Part shown: piece by piece, positions 1-7,848 of the stretch
Numbering within the stretch: the first letter of the stretch is position 1
Layout of the letters: each line of letters starts with the position of its first letter
NCBI GenBank assembly: GCA_964625225.1
Contig: CAZVAR010000092.1
Coordinates: 1 to 15,468, forward strand
Length of the DNA stretch: 15,468 nt
Reading direction: 5' to 3'
Source: CAZVAR01 sp964625225
Lineage (GTDB): Bacteria; Pseudomonadota; Alphaproteobacteria; JAJUGE01
Notes under the pieces: generated by a model
Database searches by the model: none
What the model was told of the DNA's origin: nothing
Seen by the model: the letters and a program-made list of their open reading frames with translations, nothing else
Made by a program: the position numbers and the translations under genes

Positions 1-767
1 CCGCCGAGCGCGCCGCCCATGGCGCCGGCGAACAGCACGTTGCGGATCGCCTCGTCCATGCCGTGGTCGAGGCCGGCGCGCTCGCGCCAGGCCTGCACCG
101 AGGGCTGGATCGCGGCCTCGGTCGCCGCGTTGATCAGCGCCTCCTTGCCTGCGATGGAGAGCAGGCGGCCCGCGACCGTACGCGCCGCGCCCGGCCCGCC
201 GCCGGCAGCGAGCGAAATGACCGTGATCGGATCGGCGAGCGCACCTATCATGCCGCCGCCGAGAAGCGCGCCATACTTGCCGAGCCCGCTGCGGCTGGCC
301 ATCAGCCTGGCCAGCCGCTCGTCGCTCTGCCGCGCCAGCTCCGCCGCTTCGTCCCACGGGTTGCGGTCCGCGGCGATCACCTCCCGCGCGTCCGGGAACT
401 TCTCCGACAGCACGGCGAGCTCGTCGCGGAAGCGGGTGAGATGACGGTCGTAGATCGCCTCGAGCGTGTCGGGCGCGTCGTCGTGGCCCCAGCGGTCGGA
501 GAACGGCGCGATCGACCGTTCAGCCGTCTGCCGGCGAAACTCCTCGCGGGCGGCCGCCAAAGGATCCTCGAGCTGCACGCCGGTCGCGTCGTGGATCGCC
601 GTGCGGCGCTCGCCCAGGACGCGGTCAAGCGCGTCGTAGGAGGCATAGGCGTTGTCGACATAGAGCAGCGAATCGCGCGCCGCGCCGGCGATGTCGGCCA
701 GCGAGCCGACGCCGCCGGCGAAGGTCGCCCGCAGCGGTGTCTGGGGAGATTCCGTGAAGATGGTCAT
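1..767 (-). CDS. Phage ejection (internal virion) protein, N-terminal part, cut by window edge
   Basis: The first 255 codons are open to the left edge, so the C-terminus is missing. The ATG overlaps the stop of the preceding gene as ATGA and has no clear ribosome binding site, so translation is probably coupled. Residues 1-160 are helical and charged. Residues 161-190 form a glycine-rich hydrophobic stretch ending in GALADPITVISLAAG. It is followed by a segment with the pattern AGKEALINAATEA, QPSVQAW and GLDHGMDEAIRNVLFAGAMGG. A small hydrophobic turn with (A/L)DP followed by a QPxVQxW-type stretch is, from memory, characteristic of large podoviral ejection proteins that insert into the cell envelope. 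Position after the T7 gp14- and gp15-like genes makes it the positional counterpart of T7 gp16 (1318 aa in T7). No transglycosylase motif is seen in the visible part. The ejection role is inferred from pattern and synteny. Confidence 0.8.
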   Translation of the reverse strand, partial: MTIFTESPQTPLRATFAGGVGSLADIAGAARDSLLYVDNAYASYDALDRVLGERRTAIHDATGVQLEDPLAAAREEFRRQTAERSIAPFSDRWGHDDAPDTLEAIYDRHLTRFRDELAVLSEKFPDAREVIAADRNPWDEAAELARQSDERLARLMASRSGLGKYGALLGGGMIGALADPITVISLAAGGGPGAARTVAGRLLSIAGKEALINAATEAAIQPSVQAWRERAGLDHGMDEAIRNVLFAGAMGGALG

Positions 768-3592
768 GGATAGGGTGCCGGGGGCGGCCGTATCGGCCCG
801 AAGAAGGGAATGGTGTAGTTCGGCCGGTCGCCGGCGACGCCTTCCAGCTGCCGCATGTCGAGCGTCCAGAAATCGCCGTCCTCGCCGAGCACGTATTGCG
901 GGTCCCAGCCGTCGGGATCGCCGAGCGCGACGCGGTAGACACCGTCGCCCACCGTCACCAGCTTTGCGCCGCGCAGCTGGCGCGCGGTGACGGGAACGCC
1001 GTTGGCGCTGCGGATCGGCGGCAGCGCGGCCAGCCTGTCGTCGGTCAGCTGCCACAGCAGGCGCTGCGGCCGGTCCGGCTCCATGCCGGTCGGCACCACG
1101 ATCGTGCGGCCGTTCACCGTCCCGAGGCCGCCCGTCTGCCGGCCGCCGACATATTGCGCCCCCAGCGCACGCTCCACCGCGCGGCGCCAGGCCATCGCCG
1201 CCGGCGTATCCGGCTTGTCGATCTGCGCCGGATCGAAGCCGATGCGGTTGGCGTCGGCCTCGAACAGCAGCTGCGCCGTGCTCAACGTGGCCGCGCGCGT
1301 TCGGTCGAGGCCGGCGAGCGCGCTGCCGAGGAACGGGCCGGCCGCCACGGCGAACTTGTCCTGCGCCGGCATCTTGGCCTTGAAGGTGCCTTCGCGCTTC
1401 GCCGCGATGGCGCGCGCCACCTCGACGGCGATGGCGTTGTCGTTGACGGCGATTGACAGGTCGGCGGCATGCGCAAGCGTCGGCGCGTCCTCGGAAAGCT
1501 CGGCAAGCGCCGCCGGCGTCTTGTCGCCCAGCGCCTCCCGCAGCGCGACCACGAAGTCCGGGAACGCGTCCGGCCCCTCGGTCAGCGCGTTGGCCAGCGC
1601 CGTGCGCTCGTGCGGCCGGAAGAACTGGAACGGCGCGCCGTAGGTCTCGGCCACGCGCTCCATCTGGTCGCGCCGCAGGGCGAGGCTCGACGCCAGCGCC
1701 TCGGGCGAAGAGGTGTCGATGGCGGCGAGCCGCGTGCGGCCGGTGGCGATCTCGTAGGCGACCGGGTCCTTCGCGATCAGGGATTCGAGCTCCCCCAGCC
1801 GCTTCTCCGCATAGGCGAGCGCCGAGACCTTGGCGTCGGACGGGTTCCGCCCCAGCGCCTCGCGCATCTGCGCGACGTGGGCGCGCGCCTCGCCGATCGG
1901 CCGGTCGCGGAAGATTTCCGCGACGCCGATCTTCTCGAGCGACGCCGCCACGATCTTCTCGCCGTCCGGCGCGGTGCCGGCGTCGAGCTGCAGCCGCCCC
2001 AGCTCGGCCGGGTCGTAGTCGAAGCCTGCCTCGACCCGGGCGGCGATCTTCGCCCCGCGCTCCGCCAGGTCCTCCGCCGCCTTGGCCTCCTCGGTGCGCT
2101 TCGACGCCTCGAGGCCGATCAGCCGCGACTCGAGGCTCGCCCAGCCGTCGCCGTCGATGCCGTCGAGCTTGCCGGCCGCGAAATCCGCCTTCATCCGCTC
2201 GCGCAGCGCGGCCACCTCGTCCGAGTGCAGGGCCTTGGCCTGGGCTGTGTAGAAGCCGAGCGCGAGGTTGCGGCTCGAGCGCGTCTTCGCCTCGAGCGCC
2301 TGCGACGGCGTGATCAGGTCGTGCTCGACGGCGCTGTCGTAGTGATCGTCGAGCTGGCGGCGGATCGCGTCCAGCTTCTCCACCGCCGTCGGGTCCTCGG
2401 GGTCGAGTCCGGCGATTGCGCGCGCGGCCTGCGTCTCCAGCTCGCCGACGCGGCCGAGGAACTGCGCCCGGTTCTCCGCCTCCTGCTTCTTCTCCAGCTC
2501 GCGCTGCGCCTGCATGACGAGGCGGCCGGCGCGGCGGTCGAAGGTCAGCTCGTACTCGGCGCGAATCTCGTCGAACACGTGCTCGCGCAGCTGCTCGGCC
2601 TTCAGCACCTGCATCGCCTCGGCCAGCGTCGCCGGATCGTCGTGATACTTGAGGTAGACCTGCTCCGTGGTGCGCTCGATCTCGTTGTTCAGCGCCTGCA
2701 GGTAGGTCTTGGTGCCGGCGGCGTCGAAAGCGCGGCCGTAGACCGTGTCGCGGCCGGTCGGCCGGAAGCCGCCGCCCGACACCGTGATCTTCGGAGCCTG
2801 CACCTCGGTCGCCACCTGCGGCGTCACGTTCTGCGGCGGCGGCGTCACCTCGCCGCGCCCGACCATGCGCTGCAGCGAGTCGTTGTAGGTGGCGATGTGA
2901 CGGCTGCGGTTGCCCTTGAACGCCTGCCATGTCGGCGTCAGCGCCGAAAGCATGCTGTTGGTGAGGCCGCCGGCCTGCAGGTCGGCAAGCAGGTTGCGGC
3001 CGGTGCGGGCGCTGTAGTCCTGCTGGGCAAGCTGCCACGCGCGCCTGTCCTGGTTGGCGGGGCTGAAGTCGCCGCCGCCGAGGCGGTTCCAGGTCGTTTG
3101 GGTGAACTGGTAGCGGCCGGCCGCGCTGCTCTTGCCGTGCGGGCCGGGTTCGAGGATGCCGGGATGCCGGGACAGGTCGGCAAACGTCGCGCCGCCCTTC
3201 GGCGTGTACCGGATGTTGTATTGCCCGGCGCTCTCGCCTCCGGCGATTGCATTGAGGAAGGCCCGCGCATGCGGCGGCAGGTCCGTCGCCACCGGGTCGT
3301 TGGTCTTGTAGGGCTGGCCGGGCGCGAGCTGCACGTTGCCGGCGTCGCCGCCCTCCAGGGAGAGCGCCGGCCGTCCCGCGAGCGCCGCCTGCTCGCCCTC
3401 TCGCTCGCCCGCGCGCGCGGCCTCGCGGTCCGCCCGCTCGCCGAAGAAGCCCGCTGCGCGGAACATCGCCTCGGCGACCTTGCGCTCGAGGTCTCCGCCG
3501 CCGCGCGCCACCGGCAGCAGCCCGTCGGCCAGCAGCGGCTCGACGCGGAACGGCCGGTAGGAGACCGGCTGCCTGCGCATGTTGCCGGCCAT
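764..3592 (-). CDS. Ejection protein with lambda-R-type (GH104-like) lysozyme/transglycosylase domain
   Basis: 942 aa, in the position of T7 gp15 (747 aa). It probably forms part of the internal core that is injected and locally cleaves peptidoglycan during DNA entry. Residues 106-242 align by eye with lambda endolysin R. AFLNAIAGGE matches lambda AFLDMLAWSE without gaps, placing the catalytic Glu at residue 120. Further shared blocks are FADLSRHPG, AAGRYQF (158-163), a TW pair at 167-168 and DFSPANQD (175-182). Residues 1-100 are a linker with an Arg/Glu/Ala-rich helix. Residues about 280-560 are long charged helices, probably coiled coil. The rest is helical, ending in a tryptophan-rich segment (GDPDGWDPQY, GDFWTLDMRQLEG) and a proline-rich tail. 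The ATG follows the previous stop by one base and has a strong GGGAGG site about 7 nt upstream, inside the previous gene. The enzyme domain is well supported; the ejection role rests on synteny. Confidence 0.88.
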   Translation of the reverse strand: MAGNMRRQPVSYRPFRVEPLLADGLLPVARGGGDLERKVAEAMFRAAGFFGERADREAARAGEREGEQAALAGRPALSLEGGDAGNVQLAPGQPYKTNDPVATDLPPHARAFLNAIAGGESAGQYNIRYTPKGGATFADLSRHPGILEPGPHGKSSAAGRYQFTQTTWNRLGGGDFSPANQDRRAWQLAQQDYSARTGRNLLADLQAGGLTNSMLSALTPTWQAFKGNRSRHIATYNDSLQRMVGRGEVTPPPQNVTPQVATEVQAPKITVSGGGFRPTGRDTVYGRAFDAAGTKTYLQALNNEIERTTEQVYLKYHDDPATLAEAMQVLKAEQLREHVFDEIRAEYELTFDRRAGRLVMQAQRELEKKQEAENRAQFLGRVGELETQAARAIAGLDPEDPTAVEKLDAIRRQLDDHYDSAVEHDLITPSQALEAKTRSSRNLALGFYTAQAKALHSDEVAALRERMKADFAAGKLDGIDGDGWASLESRLIGLEASKRTEEAKAAEDLAERGAKIAARVEAGFDYDPAELGRLQLDAGTAPDGEKIVAASLEKIGVAEIFRDRPIGEARAHVAQMREALGRNPSDAKVSALAYAEKRLGELESLIAKDPVAYEIATGRTRLAAIDTSSPEALASSLALRRDQMERVAETYGAPFQFFRPHERTALANALTEGPDAFPDFVVALREALGDKTPAALAELSEDAPTLAHAADLSIAVNDNAIAVEVARAIAAKREGTFKAKMPAQDKFAVAAGPFLGSALAGLDRTRAATLSTAQLLFEADANRIGFDPAQIDKPDTPAAMAWRRAVERALGAQYVGGRQTGGLGTVNGRTIVVPTGMEPDRPQRLLWQLTDDRLAALPPIRSANGVPVTARQLRGAKLVTVGDGVYRVALGDPDGWDPQYVLGEDGDFWTLDMRQLEGVAGDRPNYTIPFFGPIRPPPAPYP

Positions 3593-3593
3593 G

Positions 3594-4241
3594 TCAGTAC
3601 CTCCCGACGATGCTGGCGCCGCTGCTTAGCGCTCCTGCAAGGCCGCTGATGACGCCGGCGCGCATGGCGCGCTTGCCCATGGCGCGATAGCTTGCCGCCC
3701 GCTCCGTCAGTCGCGCCAGCCTGGTCATCGTGGTGCCGCTTTCGGCGGTGAAGCCGAGGTCCGCCTCGCGCAGCGCGTCCTGCCTGGCTTGCGCCGCCGT
3801 GCCGAAGGAGAGGTCGACGCCGCTGGCGGCATAGGCCGCGTCCATCTCGCCGATCGCCTCGAGCGTCGCCAGCTTCAGGCTGCGCCGGCGCTCGATGCCC
3901 TTAAGCGTCTCCAGGGACTGTTCGGCTTCGGCGTCGGCGGCCATCATCTCCGCCTGGTCGCGATCGGCCGCGCCGGCGGCGATGGAGGAGACGAGGCCGA
4001 GCACGGTGGCCCCGCCCTGCAGGATGGAGGACAGCGAGAAGCCGCCCGCGGCCGCGGCGCCGGCGGCGGCGATCGGGGCGGCCGGGAAGGCGCCGGCGAG
4101 CGGCACGGCCGTCGCGAGGCTCGCACCCCACATGCCGGGGCCAAGCGCTGCGGCTGCGGCCGCCCCGCCGGCGGCCGCCGCGCCGCCTGCCGCAGCGCCG
4201 CCGCCGAACAACGCGCCGATGGGTGCAAGCATGAAGCCCAT
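3594..4241 (-). CDS. Internal virion protein, T7 gp14-like
   Basis: 215 aa, close to T7 gp14 (196 aa) and at the same place in the order. The frame is open further upstream, but that part lies inside the tail tubular B-like gene. The start chosen is the ATG sharing one base with the upstream stop (TAATG), with GAGGAG 8 nt before it. Residues 1-90 are extremely Ala/Gly-rich and hydrophobic (MGFMLAPIGALFGGGAAAGG, then further Ala runs), consistent with membrane-seeking segments. Residues about 92-190 are amphipathic helix with many Glu, Arg and Ala. A second small hydrophobic segment (AGVISGLAGALSSG) is near the C-terminus. Proteins of this kind leave the capsid first and help form the channel in the outer membrane. 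Function is assigned by position, length and composition rather than by a diagnostic motif. Confidence 0.78.
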   Translation of the reverse strand: MGFMLAPIGALFGGGAAAGGAAAAGGAAAAAALGPGMWGASLATAVPLAGAFPAAPIAAAGAAAAGGFSLSSILQGGATVLGLVSSIAAGAADRDQAEMMAADAEAEQSLETLKGIERRRSLKLATLEAIGEMDAAYAASGVDLSFGTAAQARQDALREADLGFTAESGTTMTRLARLTERAASYRAMGKRAMRAGVISGLAGALSSGASIVGRY

Positions 4242-6703
4242 TACAGTTTCTCCTCGAGAACGAAGTCGCGCACCTGCAGGCGGCCCGGCCGCGTCTGGGT
4301 TATGGTCAGCGTGGTGCCGTCCTTCATGCCGAGCAGCCCCGCGACGACGAGCTTGCGCGTGGCCGGCGGCGTCGGTGCGTCGGCCGGATCGCCGATCCGC
4401 GCCAGCGACACGTCCCGCGCGGGCTGGCCGTTGGCGCCGACGGCGATCGACGTCGTGCCGATCACGTCGATGATCGCCGTATGGATGCGTCCCGGCCGCT
4501 TCACGATCTCGTCGTTGGGCAGGATGCGCCAGCGCGGCATGGTTTCGTAGAGCGGCGGCTGGAACAGCCCCACGAGCACGGTGCCGGCATAAACGTCGCC
4601 GAGGTTGATCTGGCCGCCGGTGACGGTGAACGGCCCGAGCGTATAGCCTTCCGCCACCGCCCACACCGTGCGGCCCTCATGCACGTCGAGGCCGGCGACG
4701 ATGCCGGACAGGTCGCAGCTCGCCGAAAGGCTGGCGTGCAGGAACAGCGACGGGTCCAGCCGCTCGTGGCGCAGCTGGCCGCCGCGCTCGACGCACAGGC
4801 GCAGCCGGTTGCGGCGGTTCACCTCGATCTCGCGCACCACGCCGCCGGCCGCCGCGTGAAACCGGCACAGGCCGAGGATTTCCTGGCTGCGGATGATCTG
4901 GGCGGCCAGCAGCACGCCGTCCTCGCGCATCAGCCACATGCGGCTGGCGTCGGTGTCGCTGCCGGACTTCTGGCGCTTGGTGCGCACGATGCGCCGCACC
5001 AGGTGCGAGGCGAGGAGGCTTTCCGGCAGCGGGTCGAAGCGCGTCTGCAGCTCGTCATAGGCGAGCGACAGGATCTGGTTGCCGTCGCGGTCGGCCTCGT
5101 CGTCGTTGGCGCTGACGAAGTAGATCTTCCCCTCGAGGTCGACCGGCTCCGTATTGGCGACGATGCCGGCCTCCGACGTGATGGTGAAGTTGAGCGGGTC
5201 GGTGCGCGTGATCGTCCGGTTGGCCGCGAAGTGCACGGCCTGGTCGGTGAAGATCAGCAGGTAGGTCGCATCCTTGATGGCGAGGATGCGTTCTGCCGTC
5301 TGGCCGGCGCGCAGGCGGTCGAGCCTCGCCGCGGTCGCGCCCTGCGCCTCGATGTTCAGATTGAAATATTCGGCCGACTGGCTCATGGCGATCGCCGAGG
5401 GCTCGGCGCGGATGTCGCCATAGGCGATGCGGTCCTGCACCAGGCCGGTCACGCCGACCCAGCCGCGGCCCTCCGACAGCAGCGGCTCGAATTCCGTCTC
5501 GCCTACCTCGACATGGACCGGCAGCGCGGACGTCTCGGCGGTGTTCGTGATGGTGGCGTCCACCTGGTACTCGCGGCCGGAAAGGGCGCCGCCGAAGGTG
5601 ATGTCGATGCGCCGCGCGCGACCCGCCATGACGGCTTCCGCCACCGTGATGCCGGGCCCGAGCGACGGCAGGGCTTCCAGCGCGTCCTCGATCGCCGCGG
5701 CGAAGGCAGGCCAGTCCGGCGAGCTCGCCGGCGTGGTCGGGTCGCCGTTCGTGTCGCGCAGCGGGATCGCCGGCGTCCGCTCGCCGTCGACAGTCAGCAT
5801 GATGTAGAGGTTTTCGCCGTTGCCGGCCGACGTCCACCGCAGGAAGACTTCCCACTTGTCGTCCGCGCGGTCATATACTCCGCCGAGGTCGACCTTCGGA
5901 ATGCCGTCGAACGGCCAGTCGTCGACGGTCCATTCCTGCGCCGATCCCGCGCGTCGGACGCGCAGCGGTCGCATGGTGCGCTCGAAGATGCCGATCGTCG
6001 CGTTCTCGCAGTAGAAGTGCACTCTCGGCTGCACGTCCTCGCCGACGCGCTCGAGCCAGAGGCCGGCCCGGAAGTCGTCGTCCTCGAAGATGTCGAGGAA
6101 ACGCGGCTGCAGCGACAGGTCGTAGCGCTCGCCGGAATCGTGGCGCAGGCTGCCGTATCGGGGTATGTCCAGCGTGGTGCCTTCCGTCAGCAGCGTCACG
6201 CCGTCGAGCGTCGCCGTGGCTTCCTCGGAGAAGGTCACGCGGATGCGCGCGGCGGTGGCCGCGGCCGCGGCGCCAGGCGGCAGCGCGAAGGTGCGGGTCT
6301 TCGCGGTGACGCCGATGGCGACGGCGGCGCCGGCCTGGACCCAGTCGCCGCCGATCTGCAGCTCTACCGCCGCGGTGTGCACGCCGACGTCCGCGCCGAG
6401 GCCGGCGACGTGGACCGCCGCCACCGGCTGCGACACGCTGGCGCTCCAGATCGTCTGCTCCCCGGTATGCGGCCCGAGATTCGTCGAGGTCCCGGACGGC
6501 TCGAAGGCCGAGACGCGGCCGCGCACCGGCGCGATGTCCCAGGTGCCGCCCATGTCGCGGAAGCCGGATTGCGGCACGGGCTCGATATTGGCGTAGGCCA
6601 GCCCGCCCGAATAATACTGCTTGATGTCGACGCGGCCGGCCAGGAGGCGGTCGAGCTCGCCGGCGTTGCAGGAACTCTGGCGCGGCCCTCCCTTGATGGT
6701 CAT
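4241..6703 (-). CDS. Tail tubular protein B-like (tail nozzle) protein
   Basis: 820 aa, close to T7 gp12 (794 aa), directly after the tail tubular A-like gene. It would form the distal nozzle of the short tail and hold fibres. The N-terminus (KGGPRQSS, then LAGRVDIKQYYSGGLAYANI and a GGTW at about 52-55) follows the usual start of this family: a GG, a GRxD-x-x-x-Y and an N-x-x-P motif. The middle is beta-rich, as expected of propeller-like nozzle proteins. The last third has DASRMWLMREDGVLLAAQII, a stretch ending in LDPSLFLHASLS, GLDVHEGRTVWAVAEG and a C-terminal GRLQVRDFVLEEKL. These recall the end of podoviral nozzle proteins. ATG start three bases after the upstream stop, with GGAG about 8 nt ahead. 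No depolymerase or fibre domain was recognised. Confidence 0.82.
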   Translation of the reverse strand: MTIKGGPRQSSCNAGELDRLLAGRVDIKQYYSGGLAYANIEPVPQSGFRDMGGTWDIAPVRGRVSAFEPSGTSTNLGPHTGEQTIWSASVSQPVAAVHVAGLGADVGVHTAAVELQIGGDWVQAGAAVAIGVTAKTRTFALPPGAAAAATAARIRVTFSEEATATLDGVTLLTEGTTLDIPRYGSLRHDSGERYDLSLQPRFLDIFEDDDFRAGLWLERVGEDVQPRVHFYCENATIGIFERTMRPLRVRRAGSAQEWTVDDWPFDGIPKVDLGGVYDRADDKWEVFLRWTSAGNGENLYIMLTVDGERTPAIPLRDTNGDPTTPASSPDWPAFAAAIEDALEALPSLGPGITVAEAVMAGRARRIDITFGGALSGREYQVDATITNTAETSALPVHVEVGETEFEPLLSEGRGWVGVTGLVQDRIAYGDIRAEPSAIAMSQSAEYFNLNIEAQGATAARLDRLRAGQTAERILAIKDATYLLIFTDQAVHFAANRTITRTDPLNFTITSEAGIVANTEPVDLEGKIYFVSANDDEADRDGNQILSLAYDELQTRFDPLPESLLASHLVRRIVRTKRQKSGSDTDASRMWLMREDGVLLAAQIIRSQEILGLCRFHAAAGGVVREIEVNRRNRLRLCVERGGQLRHERLDPSLFLHASLSASCDLSGIVAGLDVHEGRTVWAVAEGYTLGPFTVTGGQINLGDVYAGTVLVGLFQPPLYETMPRWRILPNDEIVKRPGRIHTAIIDVIGTTSIAVGANGQPARDVSLARIGDPADAPTPPATRKLVVAGLLGMKDGTTLTITQTRPGRLQVRDFVLEEKL

Positions 6704-6706
6704 GGC

Positions 6707-7327
6707 CTAGCTCCAGCGTGCGGTGATGAGCGGGTCGTAGCCTGCAAGCGGCGAGCCGACGGGCGATGCGGCCATGTTCTGCGCGATCAGGCGACCGAAC
6801 TCGCCGCCGGCGCCGCCCTGGCTCGGCGAGCCGAAGGCCTTGGCGTAAAGGTTGGCGGCGCCGTCCTCGTCGTGCATCACGGGCACGGCGAGCGCCGAGG
6901 CCAGCGCGGTGACGAAGGCCGAGCGGAAGGCGGGGTCCCAGTAGCGCGGATCGACGAGCACGCGGCAGCGCGCCCATACGTCGGTGACGTCGGCATGCAC
7001 CTCGTTGCCCTCGAGGTAGAAATCGCGCAGCGGCGTCTCGCGGCGCGGGTCCGACAGCATCTTCAGCGGGTCGCCGACCTTGTCGCCGGGCAGGGTGAAG
7101 GCGTGCTTCCAGCCCGTTTCCGGCGTCGCGTCGAGCCGCGGCAGCTTCTTCGTGCGCCGGCAGAACGTCCAGTCGTGCAGGCCGAAGGTCCTGTCGACAA
7201 CGCGCGGCCAGACGAGATCGACGATGCCGCCGAGCTGGTCGTTGGCGTCGTCGGTGAAGGAGGCCGGGTGGCCGAGGTCGATCAGCGCCCAGTTCACGAT
7301 CATCGCGCGCGTGATTTCCGCTTCCAT
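6707..7327 (-). CDS. Tail tubular protein A-like (adaptor/gatekeeper) protein
   Basis: 206 aa against 196 for T7 gp11. This family forms the ring joining the portal to the nozzle. The N-terminal helix (ITRAMIVNWALIDLGHPAS) has the typical (I/V)NxAL-x-x-(I/L)G pattern. Residues 51-55 HDWTF followed by basic residues, and 76-82 AFTLPGD, match the W-x-F and LPxD positions usual in the family. The C-terminal third is Ala-rich helix ending in a flexible Gly/Ser stretch. The ATG has an excellent AAAGGAGG site five bases upstream, the best ribosome binding site in the window. The gene sits between the candidate decoration protein and the tail tubular B-like gene, exactly as in T7-like clusters. Confidence 0.85.
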   Translation of the reverse strand: MEAEITRAMIVNWALIDLGHPASFTDDANDQLGGIVDLVWPRVVDRTFGLHDWTFCRRTKKLPRLDATPETGWKHAFTLPGDKVGDPLKMLSDPRRETPLRDFYLEGNEVHADVTDVWARCRVLVDPRYWDPAFRSAFVTALASALAVPVMHDEDGAANLYAKAFGSPSQGGAGGEFGRLIAQNMAASPVGSPLAGYDPLITARWS

Positions 7328-7356
7328 CCCGGCCTCCTTTCTGGTCGGTGCCGCGA

Positions 7357-7779
7357 TCAGCTGTCGAGCGTGATGCCCGCAGCCTCGAGCGCGGCGATGA
7401 TCGCGTTGATGGCCGTCGCGTTGCCGTTGACGGCCGTGGCGATCGCGGTGCCGTTCGCGTCGTTGGCCAGGTTCGTCGGCACCGTGGGAATGTTCGCCTG
7501 CCCGCCGACGAGCGCGCCCTCGGCTGCAGCGACAGTCACGTTGCCGGTTGCCGGCACGGCCGTGACGATGAGCTGGAGCAGGGCCGACGAGGCGTTGATG
7601 TCGACGATCGCGACGATCACGTCATCCTTCACCAGCTGGGCGCGGCTGTCGTTGAAGTAGCCGGCCGTGAGCACGCTGGCGGCCGCGTCGGCCGTCGCCA
7701 GGAAGAAAATCGAACGGGCCGTCTGGTCGGTGTAGCCCGAGGAGGAGAAGCGCGAGAGCGCCTTTGCGTTGTGTGCCAT
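7357..7779 (-). CDS. Candidate head decoration / head fibre protein
   Basis: 140 aa, between the capsid gene and the tail tubular A-like gene, where many phages encode a decoration protein. The N-terminal half (SIFFLATADAAASVLTAGYF, NDSRAQLVKDDVIVAIVDI) is a short beta-rich module with an AGYFND motif and a GD/DD-x-I turn. I recall this module from many small phage structural proteins and fibre bases. The C-terminal third is Ala/Asn-rich with heptad-like spacing (NGTAIATAVNGNATAINAII, then AALEAAGITLDS). This resembles the coiled end of head-fibre-type proteins and suggests trimerisation. The ribosome binding site is weak (GGGA about 12 nt, CGGAA close to the ATG). The function is not proven; it could be a minor structural protein of another kind. 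Confidence 0.6.
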   Translation of the reverse strand: MAHNAKALSRFSSSGYTDQTARSIFFLATADAAASVLTAGYFNDSRAQLVKDDVIVAIVDINASSALLQLIVTAVPATGNVTVAAAEGALVGGQANIPTVPTNLANDANGTAIATAVNGNATAINAIIAALEAAGITLDS

Positions 7780-7809
7780 GTTCCGATTCCCGGTGTTGGC
7801 TGAAAGGGA

Positions 7810-7832
7810 GGGCGGCGCGCGCGGCGCCGCCC
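7810..7832 (-). terminator. Hairpin after capsid gene (possible weak terminator or RNA stabiliser)
   Basis: Perfect 9-bp inverted repeat GGGCGGCGC / GCGCCGCCC with a 5-nt loop, 17 nt past the capsid stop. On the transcribed strand it is followed by TCCCTTTCA, which is T-containing but not a clean T run. It is therefore either a partial terminator that lowers expression of downstream tail genes or a 3' end protecting the capsid message. It lies in the 69-bp gap before the candidate decoration gene. Confidence 0.5.
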
Positions 7833-7848
7833 GGCTGTTCGTTCCGCC

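Noticed and set aside
1469..3649. Long plus-strand open frame opposite the lysozyme-bearing ejection protein
   Set aside because: Same artefact of codon bias; product is repetitive Arg/Leu/Ala/Gly and no ribosome binding site supports it.
4242..4664. Upstream extension of the gp14-like gene inside the tail tubular B-like gene
   Set aside because: Arg/His-rich out-of-frame product; the internal ATG at 4241 has a good GAGGAG site and TAATG coupling.
4481..7660. Very long plus-strand open frame (over 1000 codons) antisense to the tail tubular genes
   Set aside because: It lies wholly opposite two well-supported genes. In DNA this G+C-rich, with third positions almost all G/C, the antisense frame rarely meets a stop. 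The product is Arg/Ala/Gly-rich with no fold-like pattern.
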